This document shows positions 18,356 to 26,700 of a stretch of 64,000 nt of DNA, piece after piece. Where the stretch lies: the NCBI GenBank assembly GCA_031629035.1, contig JAVLUG010000007.1, positions 1 to 64,000 of the forward strand. The letters run 5' to 3'. The notes beneath the pieces are model-generated. The model did not search any database. It saw only the letters and a list, made by a program, of their open reading frames with translations, and had not been told where the DNA came from. Source of the DNA: MVYY01 sp012517575 (GTDB lineage Bacteria > Bacteroidota > Bacteroidia > Bacteroidales > Paludibacteraceae). The position numbers were made by a program, and so were the translations under genes. Each line of letters opens with the position of its first letter. The first letter of the stretch is position 1.

Positions 18356-18395
18356 CTCATCCTTTGCTCAATATTCCTTTCCGGCAAAGGATGAG
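18356..18395 (-). other. 12-bp-stem hairpin inside the PUL 1 transcript
   Basis: CTCATCCTTTGC (18356-18367) pairs perfectly with 18384-18395, with a 16-nt loop. It lies between the surface protein gene and the GH76 gene. No T-run follows on the minus strand, so an mRNA processing or stability role, setting unequal expression, is more likely than termination. Confidence 0.55.
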
Positions 18396-18415
18396 AAATC
18401 TAAATTTTAAGTTCG

Positions 18416-20224
18416 TTAATCTAAACTAATGTTATACAAAACGAGTTTGTTTTCGTCTGTGTTAGTCGATTCTCCTTTATAAACTCCAATAGCAACAACT
18501 ACATTATTACCATTAAACTGTGATAAATCGTAAACAAATGAAGCGTAGCCATCAGGATTATCTGCAGTTCCGTTGGCATGTTTAAATTTCCAGCAGCCAT
18601 CAGCAGCAGCTGAAGCTTCTTGAGCAGTATTGGAAGAGGGGGCAATATGAGCAACCGTTCCATCTTCTTTGATGACGGTAACTTTAAAGAATGTGTAGTT
18701 GCTTCCAAAATTTCTGGTCTTCAGCGTTAATCTATTGTTTCCTGAAGCTATGGCAAATTTTGCATATAGGTAAGATTCCGGAACTTGTGTTTCTACAGCC
18801 GTATTTCCTCTGGTTTTTATTAGATAGCCTTCTGATGGAAATACTTCGGGATCCTTATTTAATGGAACAAATTCCCATTCTTTGGCCACATGGTTGACAG
18901 TTCTCCAAGAACGATAACCATTCACGTAATTGTCTCTATTTCCACTAACCGGACTTATACCAGTAAAACTCTTTTTGGTTTGAACCATCGTCGATCTTAC
19001 CATTTCCTGTGTCAACTTCCAGTTGTTAATTACTTCTGTGCCCGGCAACCAGTTGGTACCTTCAACTTTTGTGCTGGCAAAACGAATCGATCTAAGTACC
19101 AGTTGTTTCCAGTAATCTCCCGTCTGAGCACGATAAATACCAACAGCTATAATAACTTCTTTCCCTACGTATGCACTTAAATCAAAATCAAAATCTGCAT
19201 AATCGCTTGAACCATACGTTTTTGTTTCGCCAATTTTAACCGCTGTCGGATTGGCAGCAGAAAGATCAACTACTTGAACGCCAAAATAAGCCGGAGAAGC
19301 AGCATCTGCGTCGTGTGTGCGAACTCTTAATGAAAGAATTTTATTGTCGGCGGTAATTTTTTTGCTACCAAATATAAAAGAGTCAAAATGATCGAGGTCA
19401 GCCGGATTATTTTGCTCACTGCCGGTATTTCTGATCTGCAAGGTAGTTCCTTCATTTTGTTCTTCCCATGCTCCACGTAAATCAAGTGCACACATGTAAT
19501 CGGTAGACCAATCCCAATGAGGATAGGCATCGCCATTGCGTCCACCTCGGTATTCATTATAGTACCATTTATCAGCGTTTTGCAAGTCTTCTACAATCAA
19601 GCCAGGTAAAAGTTCGACGCCACCCATTCTGACATCCAATGTTACTGTATTATCTACAAAATCGGCTGCTTTTACAGCTTTTGTGAGAGTAGCATAATCA
19701 GTCTTGCTAAAAGTTACCGTGTAATCACTCACTGGAAGATTTTTAATTTCGTATTTTCCATCAGCTCCCGAAATAGCTGTTTCGTTTTCGCTTACACTTA
19801 CCATAACACCTTCCAGTGGTGCATTACCATTTCTGGCATCTACGATTGTTCCAATAATTCGTGCTGGTGCGTCAACCAATGAAATGTTCACTGTCGCAAC
19901 TTTATCGGCTCCAAATTTGCTCACTGTAATTGTTGCAGTGGTTGTTTGATAGCCATCCTTTGCAAAAGTTACGGTATGCGTCTCAATAGATACATTTTTG
20001 ACTTCATACGTACCATCTGCACCACTTGTAACCGCTCCTTCAATTCCTGATACCGTAATATTAACATCAGGAACAGGCATTCCCAATCCATCGGTAACTA
20101 CACCAGTTACTGTACCAAAATTCTTGTCAACGTCATCATCTTTTTCACATGATCCGGTAATAAAGACTAAGGTTCCTAAAACAGCAGAAATTAATAAATT
20201 CCGCAAAAATTTTGTTTGTTTCAT
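18416..20224 (-). CDS. Surface lipoprotein with duplicated regulatory-like and jelly-roll domains
   Basis: 602 residues, lipobox Cys26 (TGSC). Two tandem carboxypeptidase-regulatory-like beta-sandwiches follow (about 37-115: GVVTDGLGMPVPDVNITV; and 118-200: GTIVDARNGNAPLEGVMV). After these come two similar beta-rich modules whose ends align by eye: YVGKEVIIAVGIYRAQTGDY and QFNGNNVVVAIGVYKGES, each followed by LVL and a terminal strand. This reads as an internal duplication of a carbohydrate-binding jelly roll. No catalytic signature is seen. It is the promoter-proximal gene of PUL 1, so it is probably the most abundant surface glycan-binding protein. Exact family unknown. Confidence 0.7.
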   Translation of the reverse strand: MKQTKFLRNLLISAVLGTLVFITGSCEKDDDVDKNFGTVTGVVTDGLGMPVPDVNITVSGIEGAVTSGADGTYEVKNVSIETHTVTFAKDGYQTTTATITVSKFGADKVATVNISLVDAPARIIGTIVDARNGNAPLEGVMVSVSENETAISGADGKYEIKNLPVSDYTVTFSKTDYATLTKAVKAADFVDNTVTLDVRMGGVELLPGLIVEDLQNADKWYYNEYRGGRNGDAYPHWDWSTDYMCALDLRGAWEEQNEGTTLQIRNTGSEQNNPADLDHFDSFIFGSKKITADNKILSLRVRTHDADAASPAYFGVQVVDLSAANPTAVKIGETKTYGSSDYADFDFDLSAYVGKEVIIAVGIYRAQTGDYWKQLVLRSIRFASTKVEGTNWLPGTEVINNWKLTQEMVRSTMVQTKKSFTGISPVSGNRDNYVNGYRSWRTVNHVAKEWEFVPLNKDPEVFPSEGYLIKTRGNTAVETQVPESYLYAKFAIASGNNRLTLKTRNFGSNYTFFKVTVIKEDGTVAHIAPSSNTAQEASAAADGCWKFKHANGTADNPDGYASFVYDLSQFNGNNVVVAIGVYKGESTNTDENKLVLYNISLD

Positions 20225-20639
20225 AAATAAATTAAGTTTTAAAATTTAAGGATTGCTTTATGTAAATGAAAAATCATTTCTGACTTTAAAATAGTTTTGA
20301 CACAATTTTTATTTTCAAATGTAGATGAGTTAGATTAATTAATGGATTAAAATGGGGTTATTCACAAAAAAAAATCATTAATCAGATATTTTTTGTGTTT
20401 TTATTTTAATCTCAATTTTAATCTCTGTTTATGAAAATTGATCCGATTTAATTCTATCCTTATGAATTAGAGAACCCGAATTTAATTTCTGAGAATTTTT
20501 GAAGGAATTGTAAGCTCGTTTTTTACATGTTTTTTATGAAATATTTTGGAGAGGAAGGGGGGAGAGAAATTTCTTTAGCAGTATTACAAGAAAAAATTCA
20601 AGAAACTAAGAAATGACTATTGATAAGAATCATAAAAAA
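20225..20639. other. Divergence-free intergenic stretch upstream of PUL 1
   Basis: No gene is seen. It contains the candidate PUL 1 promoter (20316-20323) and AT-rich sequence. No regulator-binding repeat is obvious. Confidence 0.5.
20316..20323 (-). promoter_or_regulatory. Candidate PUL 1 promoter (-7 element)
   Basis: TACATTTG on the minus strand matches TAnnTTTG, 92 bp upstream of the first PUL 1 gene. No TTTG is found at the expected -33 distance, which is compatible with an activator-dependent promoter. Confidence 0.35.
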
Positions 20640-20672
20640 CGGAAGGTGTCTGTATAAATGAGACACCTTCCG
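20632..20672 (-). terminator. Terminator of rpsF-rpsR-rplI
   Basis: Perfect 12-bp stem CGGAAGGTGTCT (20640-20651)/20661-20672 and a 9-nt loop, followed on the minus strand by TTTTTT. Confidence 0.9.
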
Positions 20673-20705
20673 TTGAAAAGACATTTTATTGATATTTCCT
20701 TATTT

Positions 20706-21149
20706 TTAAACGCCGATCACTTCAAAAGAAATTTCAACACTCACTTCTCTGTGAAGTTTAAGTGTTGCTTTATAGGTGCCTAATTCTTTCACCGGTTCAT
20801 CCACTACAATTACTTTTCGGTCAATAGTTAAACCTGCTTTTTCAAAGGCATCGGCAATTTGAATAGGTCCAACAGCGCCAAAAATTTTTCCGGTGGAACT
20901 TGCTTTGGCTTCAACTATCAAATTAATTCCTTTGGCTTTTTCTGCCAATTCGAGCGCTTCGTTTTTAATGCGTTCCAATTTATGAGCACGTTGCTTTTTT
21001 TCCTCTTCGAGCATTTTTTTTGCCGAGTCGGTGGCAATTACGGCTTTTTTTGTGGGAATAAGGTAATTACGTGCGTAACCATCTTTTACTTTTACTATAT
21101 CGCCTTTATAACCAAGACTATTTACATCTTCTTTCAATATTACTTCCAT
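20706..21149 (-). CDS. rplI: 50S ribosomal protein L9
   Basis: 147 residues, normal length for bL9. The N-terminal domain MEVILKEDVNSLGYKGDIV and VKDGYARNYLIPTKKA are signature L9 sequence. They are followed by the long central helix (KKMLEEEKKQRAHKLERIKNEA) and the C-terminal domain with KLHREVSVEISFEVIGV. It binds 23S rRNA near the L1 stalk base. It is the last gene of the minus-strand rpsF-rpsR-rplI operon, 22 bp after rpsR, and is followed by a strong terminator. Confidence 0.98.
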   Translation of the reverse strand: MEVILKEDVNSLGYKGDIVKVKDGYARNYLIPTKKAVIATDSAKKMLEEEKKQRAHKLERIKNEALELAEKAKGINLIVEAKASSTGKIFGAVGPIQIADAFEKAGLTIDRKVIVVDEPVKELGTYKATLKLHREVSVEISFEVIGV

Positions 21150-21171
21150 TTTTCTGTCCTCCTGATTAAAA

Positions 21172-21444
21172 TTATTTCAACATGTCTGTTACATAAGGAA
21201 GCAACGCTAAATGACGGGCTCTTTTGATGGCCTGAGCAACCTTGCGTTGATATTTCAGAGAAGTACCGGTAATACGACGAGGAAGAATTTTTCCCTGTTC
21301 GTTCACAAACTTTTTCAAAAATTCCGGATCTTTGTAATCGATATATTTAATACCACTCTTTTTGAATCGGCAATATTTTTTCTTTTTGATATCTACTGTC
21401 GGAGGAGTTAAATATCTTATTTCTTCGTTGTTGTTCGTTGCCAT
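21172..21444 (-). CDS. rpsR: 30S ribosomal protein S18
   Basis: 90 residues. The core KKKYCRFKKSGIKYIDYKDPEFLKKFV, then GKILPRRITGTSLKYQRKVAQAIKRARHLALLPY, is diagnostic of bS18, which pairs with S6 on the 30S platform. It is placed 3 bp after rpsF. No ssb or priB gene separates the two, as is usual in Bacteroidetes. Confidence 0.98.
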   Translation of the reverse strand: MATNNNEEIRYLTPPTVDIKKKKYCRFKKSGIKYIDYKDPEFLKKFVNEQGKILPRRITGTSLKYQRKVAQAIKRARHLALLPYVTDMLK

Positions 21445-21447
21445 TGT

Positions 21448-21795
21448 TTATTCCTTTCCTTCTTTAGATTTTACATTTTTTCTCTTTTCAGCATACTCGT
21501 AAGCATATTTGTCCAAACGAGTAGTTAAATAACGGATCACCCGTTCATCACGACGATAATTGGTTTCCAAAACGGCCACTACGGACGGTTCAGCGTCAAA
21601 CTGCAGCAAACAATAAAAACCTGAAGATTTTTTTTCAATCGGATAGGCCAACTTACGTAAACCCCAATTTTCTTCATTTGTAATTGTTGCACCATTTTCC
21701 TGCAAAATGGTTTTAAATTTTTCTACCGCTTCCTTCATCTGCAGGTCAGATAAAACGGGAGTTAAAATGAAAACGGTTTCATAATGATTCAACAT
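21448..21795 (-). CDS. rpsF: 30S ribosomal protein S6
   Basis: 115 residues. MLNHYETVFILTPVLSD, ENWGLRKLAYPIEKKSSGFYCLLQF and the C-terminal RDERVIRYLTTRLDKYA are typical of bS6. It is the first gene of the operon and partner of S18. The acidic/basic C-terminal tail of about 20 residues is within family range. A -7 promoter element lies about 50 bp upstream. Confidence 0.98.
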   Translation of the reverse strand: MLNHYETVFILTPVLSDLQMKEAVEKFKTILQENGATITNEENWGLRKLAYPIEKKSSGFYCLLQFDAEPSVVAVLETNYRRDERVIRYLTTRLDKYAYEYAEKRKNVKSKEGKE

Positions 21796-21845
21796 ACTGT
21801 TTAATAGCTTTTTATGTTTATAAATTTTATTTGTTAAAGCGGTTA

Positions 21846-21853
21846 CAAAGGTA
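21846..21853 (-). promoter_or_regulatory. Promoter -7 element for rpsF operon
   Basis: TACCTTTG on the minus strand matches TAnnTTTG. The -33 region has only a weak match. Confidence 0.5.
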
Positions 21854-21949
21854 ATAAATATTTTTGATTTTAAAAAGAAATGTTTTAATTAAATGTCTGA
21901 TGAATAGGGTTGAGATTTTTTAAGTAAATTTTTTTTCTTCCCAAATTTT

Positions 21950-21980
21950 TTTGATGTACAAAATAATTACGTTATTTTTG
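21950..21980 (+). promoter_or_regulatory. Consensus promoter of the azoreductase gene
   Basis: TTTG (21950-21953), 19 bp, TATTTTTG (21973-21980): an exact Bacteroidetes -33/-7 pair, giving a leader of about 90 nt. Confidence 0.75.
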
Positions 21981-22060
21981 TCTTTAATCATTTCATTGTA
22001 ATTACTAATCAACTGATTTGAAATTGAAAATTTTTATTTGAATCTGATAACAACAAAAAT

Positions 22061-22067
22061 AGGAGGT
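22061..22067 (+). promoter_or_regulatory. Strong Shine-Dalgarno of the azoreductase gene
   Basis: AGGAGGT lies 8 nt before the ATG. Full anti-SD complements are uncommon in this phylum, where most genes here have only AT-rich leaders, so it fixes the start and suggests high or controlled translation. Confidence 0.7.
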
Positions 22068-22075
22068 AAATCATT

Positions 22076-22678
22076 ATGAGTAAAGTTCTTTATATCAAAG
22101 CTAATGCAAAACCTGAAGGTGAATCAAAAACATTCAGAATTGCCGATAAATTTATGGAAGCATACAAAAAACACCATCCGCAGGACGAAATTGTTACGTT
22201 GGATTTGTACAAGGAAGACATTCATTTTTTAACTGTTGAAGATGTGATGGTTCACATGAGCAATGAAGTGGAAGAAAAAGAAAATCCGATGAAAAGATAT
22301 GCTCTGCAATTTAAAAGCGCCGATAAATATATTTTTGCTGAGCCTATGTGGAATTTGGGAATTCCGGCAATCTTAAAAGCTTATATCGACTATGTAAGTA
22401 TTCCGAATATCACTTTTAAATACAGTGAAAACGGGCCAATTGGTTTGTGTCAGGGAAAGAAAGCACTCAATATCACTACCAGCGGCGGAGATTATACTGA
22501 AGGAATGGCTGCTGAATGGGATTTGTGCGATAAATATCTTAAAACTATTATGGGGCTTTTCGGTATTTTCGATTATACCACCATTCGGGCTTCTAATCTT
22601 GATGTGATAGGGATGGATGTTGAGGCTATAGTAAATAAAGCCATAGAAGAGGCTGAAGAGCTGGCAAAAACTTTTTAA
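22076..22678 (+). CDS. azoR: FMN-dependent NADH azoreductase-like flavoprotein
   Basis: 200 residues, usual length for the AzoR family (flavodoxin-like fold). The N-terminal strand and phosphate loop (VLYIKANAKPEGESKTFRIADKF), the AEPMWNLGIPAILKAYIDYV segment that lines the FMN site, and the glycine-rich TTSGGDY loop (about 141-147) are all conserved in the family. It is expected to be a cytosolic NADH:quinone/azo reductase acting in oxidative or quinone stress. It is a single-gene transcript with its own consensus promoter and strong ribosome-binding site; no MarR regulator is adjacent. The physiological substrate is unknown. Confidence 0.85.
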   Translation: MSKVLYIKANAKPEGESKTFRIADKFMEAYKKHHPQDEIVTLDLYKEDIHFLTVEDVMVHMSNEVEEKENPMKRYALQFKSADKYIFAEPMWNLGIPAILKAYIDYVSIPNITFKYSENGPIGLCQGKKALNITTSGGDYTEGMAAEWDLCDKYLKTIMGLFGIFDYTTIRASNLDVIGMDVEAIVNKAIEEAEELAKTF

Positions 22679-22742
22679 CAATAGTTGCCAGAGATTTGTA
22701 GTTAATGTAAATAGTTTTCAAAAAAGAAAAAAGAAAAAAATC

Positions 22743-22773
22743 TTTGTTGATTAAGAAAAAAACTGTATCTTTG
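22743..22773 (+). promoter_or_regulatory. Consensus promoter of rpmE2
   Basis: TTTG (22743-22746), 19 bp, TATCTTTG (22766-22773): an exact -33/-7 match with a leader of about 30 nt. Confidence 0.8.
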
Positions 22774-22809
22774 CACACTCAAAAGAAAATACAAACATTT
22801 TAGATAGAT

Positions 22810-23079
22810 ATGAAAAGCGGAATTCATCCTACCAATTATCGTCCGGTAGTATTTAAAGACTTATCAAATGGCGACACTTTTATCACTCGTTCGACCATTA
22901 ATACCAAGGAAACCATTGAAATTGATGGGGTTACTTATCCATTGGTAAAATTGGAAATTTCCAGTTCTTCGCACCCTTATTTCACGGGCAAAGCTAAGTT
23001 GGTGGATAGCGCTGGCCGTGTTGATAAATTTATGAATCGTTACGCTAAAAGTTTGGAGAAGAAAAAAACTTCAAAGTAA
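22810..23079 (+). CDS. rpmE2: 50S ribosomal protein L31, type B
   Basis: 89 residues. MKSGIHPTNYRPVVFKDLSNG, SSSHPYFTGK and the C-terminal GRVDKFMNRYAK identify bL31. The absence of the Cys-x-x-Cys zinc pair and the length over 80 residues place it in the zinc-independent B type. It is monocistronic, with a consensus promoter upstream and a terminator downstream. Confidence 0.97.
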   Translation: MKSGIHPTNYRPVVFKDLSNGDTFITRSTINTKETIEIDGVTYPLVKLEISSSSHPYFTGKAKLVDSAGRVDKFMNRYAKSLEKKKTSK

Positions 23080-23101
23080 TTTTTTTCATAATAATGTGTG
23101 T

Positions 23102-23136
23102 AAAAGGCTTCAGGAAAAATTTTCTGAGGCCTTTTT
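23102..23136 (+). terminator. Terminator of rpmE2
   Basis: Stem AAAAGGCTTCAG (23102-23113) pairs with CTGAGGCCTTTT (one G-T wobble), followed by Ts. Its right end touches the 3' end of the convergent DUF3256 gene. Confidence 0.75.
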
Positions 23137-23786
23137 CATTTTTCTCTTATCCATTTTAAATCGCTCCATTGGAAAAGCAAAGGGGCAGTATTCATGTAGG
23201 GAATAACGAGCTTTTTATCTTCATCGCTTAAAAAATCGATGCTGTTGTTGGATGCTGTCACAACTTGCCCTTCATCCTGAAAACTAAGCGAAACAAAAGA
23301 ATGTTTCAAAATTTTTTGAAATGTTTCAATTCCTTCTTCAGATTTTTGAGCTTTTTCCAAATCAAGCCAATCAGTGGCTTGTGGATAGGGGAAAGGAACG
23401 GGAATGCAGTTCCATTTTAGATCGTAAAATTCAATTAATGAATGACAAATAGGTGCACAAACTGTTCGGATAATTCCAATTATCGGTTCGGTAGTACCCA
23501 AATTCAAAATTTTCATTTCAAAAGTTGATAAACTCGAATTTTTCACAATCAAGTGCTGATGAAGCGTATCGAGTTTTAGCAAAAAAACGGGATTTTTGAA
23601 ACGGTTGAACGTAGTATCGTTTTGTCCTGCTTTGGCATATTCTATAAGTTCGAGCCGTTGTTGGGACGTCAAGGTTGGATTGAGTGCGTCCGGCATACCG
23701 ACATAAAATTTATCGACTCCTTGAGCTGAAATCAATGTGCAAAAAAAGAAAAAAATCCCCGTAAAATAATTATTGATTGGTTTCAT
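23136..23786 (-). CDS. DUF3256 family secreted protein
   Basis: 216 residues with a signal peptide (about 1-22, ending SAQ). FYVGMPDALNPTLTSQQRLELIEYAKAG is the recognisable opening of the Bacteroidetes DUF3256 family. RTVCAPICHSLIEFYDLKWNCIPV and the conserved FVSLSFQDEGQVVTASNN follow. The family has no established function and is found beside tamB in this phylum. Its start overlaps the end of tamB by 17 bp, so it is co-translated with it. The location suggests a periplasmic role in envelope biogenesis (inference). Confidence 0.75.
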   Translation of the reverse strand: MKPINNYFTGIFFFFCTLISAQGVDKFYVGMPDALNPTLTSQQRLELIEYAKAGQNDTTFNRFKNPVFLLKLDTLHQHLIVKNSSLSTFEMKILNLGTTEPIIGIIRTVCAPICHSLIEFYDLKWNCIPVPFPYPQATDWLDLEKAQKSEEGIETFQKILKHSFVSLSFQDEGQVVTASNNSIDFLSDEDKKLVIPYMNTAPLLFQWSDLKWIREK

Positions 23787-26700
23787 TGGTTTTCTTTTTA
23801 AAGGTCAAAATGTTCCAATAATAACGGAACAACTCATCAAAATTAGAAAAATCTTCTTTATATATCAGTCCTATTCCTTGCGTGTTTTTCGCCGACCGAA
23901 GCTGATAGCGGTCAATGGTGTGGTTGTAGGCTTTTAACCTGAATTTTCCACCTTCCGTGAGCAACCATTCAACATCAATGTCACCAATAAATTTATTGGT
24001 ATTGTTGCTCAAATTAACATTGTCGTTTCGGTAGCCCAAATTTCCATTGATAATTAGCCTATTGTTCGGTTGAATAAGAAATTGCGCCTGAACATCACTG
24101 CTTAGCTGATCGGTTTGACGATAATCGAACCCGATGGAAATAATGTTGCTGTTAATCATTTGAGCCAGCCAGTTATTCATTTGTGCGCTCAATGTACTTA
24201 CAACCAACGATACGGCTTCGCTGGAACCGATACCGACAGGAGAATTGGTTGCCGATTGCTGATATGGGTTATAGAATTTGTTGAAAATGAGTAAATAAAC
24301 AATTTGCCGAGCCATCATTTCGTTGGTGCTAATGGTACTTTTCACCATCTGTTTTACACTTTCGTCGCTCGAAGGTAAATCTATATTAAATTCCACATTG
24401 GGTTTCATCAAATCTCCACTCAATAGCAATATACAGTTTACAGGGACGCTGGTTCGGGGCAAGGAACTGAGTTGTGATGCATCCATTAAATCGCGCAGAG
24501 AAGCTGTTAAAGAATAAATACCTTTTATTTTTACTTGAGCATTGTAAAGATCACCTGTCCATGTCAGGGTACTTCCTTCATCAATTTTAAACTCTTTGCG
24601 TATCACGTTTTGAAGAGTAAAAAGATAGGTACCTTTCTCTATAGTATAGGTACCAAATAGTTTTATATCCGAATAAGTATCAAACTCAAAACGTAAATTA
24701 CCCGTTCCTTTTCCAACAATCATATCGCCGGCTTTTGGGTCAATAATAAATTGTATCTCTGCATCAGGTGTGATGCCGATCTGAAGATTTACTTTGGTAT
24801 TGGAAGTACGTTCTGCCTGTTTTTTTTCTTTTTGCTCATCCTTTTGACTTTTTAGCGTGTCATTTTTATTTACAAACTGAACAAAACTGTTATCGGCAGC
24901 AGTTGAAGAGCCGGGCATAGTTACATAGCATTTGGAACCTGGACGCGAAACCACATCAACCCAAACATTAGTAACATTCACATCCCCAAAAATATGAACT
25001 GTACCTCCAGCATAGGCTTTCCCGTAAAATATTTCGTTGTCGTTGGCATGAGTATTCAAAGCCAGAATATTATTGGAGCGAATCATTACATCATACTTCA
25101 GGCCGCCAAACATGCCCGTATGTTTCATTATTCCATCCAATACACCTTCATTTCCTTCCTCGTCATACATCTTTATATTCTTGAACTCAACAGAAGTAGG
25201 CTTCATACGAATGGTATCGTTAAAAAAATAGGTTGTTTGTGTTAAAGCCATTTTTAATTGTCCTTCATCTACATACAAATCCCCATCGAACCTCATTTTT
25301 TTTGTTGGACCAAACATACGAAGTTTACCAGTTGCGAAGCCTTTGACATTTTGCACTACATCACCAAAATATCGTTTTAACATTCCCGCATTGAGATGAT
25401 GCATGTCGTACACAAAATCTATGGAATCTTTTCCCGGTACATAAACACCGTCGATATAAGCTACTGTATCTTTGTTATTTATGATGTTGGCATTTGACAC
25501 CACTTCTTTCTTTTCTTTGTCCCAATAGGAATATAAATCTGCATCTCCCAAAACCGATTGGTTCATTGAAAAATCTTTTACCAATAGTTTTGCTTCAAAA
25601 AAAGGCTGTTGAAAAGCACTGTACATGGTTGCATTGCCCGTAAAATATCCTCCCAGCGAGGGGTCCTTCAGCTTTACCAAATCGTTCATAATAAAATACA
25701 AATCCAAATTATTCATGGCAAATTGCAAACTGTCTTTTTCACTTTTTGAAGCAATGCCGTTAACATGAAGGAATTGACTGCTGCCCTCCATTTTGAAATT
25801 ATTTACTTGAAGCGAACCATCAGAATTGTATTTTACAACAGATGGGAAAATATTTAAAACGGAATCCATAAGAATAATCTGACTTGGAAGAACAGAGATT
25901 TGTGCATTGATTTTTCCATCGGTTGCTGCAAATTTTGTCAGTGTTTTAAATTCTCCTGCATTGGTAATTGAATCGGTATTTTGCCAGCCCAACAAAGTAT
26001 TGACAGAATTGTCCGATGCTGTTGCATTGATATAAAAGTGCATTGGCTTATTTTTTCCATCCATTTGTGCGCGGGTAATAAATGATAATTTATCTTCTTC
26101 ATTCTGAAGTGATAAAAATATGTTTTCAAATTCCCTTTTTCCAAATTTGAAATAAGGAAAATTTGAAGTGAAGTCAATTTTATAATTTTTTTCGTCATAA
26201 TATCCTTTAATATATGAATTGCCTTTCAATTGCCATGGAAGTTCCAAAATATCGGTCAGTTCACCTGTATCAGAAATTTTCAAATCAACATTGATAAAAT
26301 TTGGATGTGAATTTTCGTGTGGAATTTTGTTCGACAAGGCAGGTAAATAATGATATGCCAATCTTTTAAATGTTTGATCTAATGAGCTGTAAATAAAATT
26401 TCCCGAAATACTTCCATTCACGTAGTCGGAAGAAATTAAAAAATAGGTTTCATCGTTCTTCGTGCGCGATACGAATTGAATTTTGCCTGCATTGAGTGTT
26501 CGATTTCGGTTGGTGAAAGCTATCTTGTCGAATAAAACGAATCCGTTGAGATTGTCCGGTGAATTTCCTATCATATTGGTTCTTGCATTGAAGGACAAAT
26601 TGGCATTGGAATATTTAGTTGTCAGTTTCAACGCATTCAAATTGGCTTTGGCTAAATTCAGGCTGAAATCGAATACCGGTAAACGTTTTGTCATATCGAC

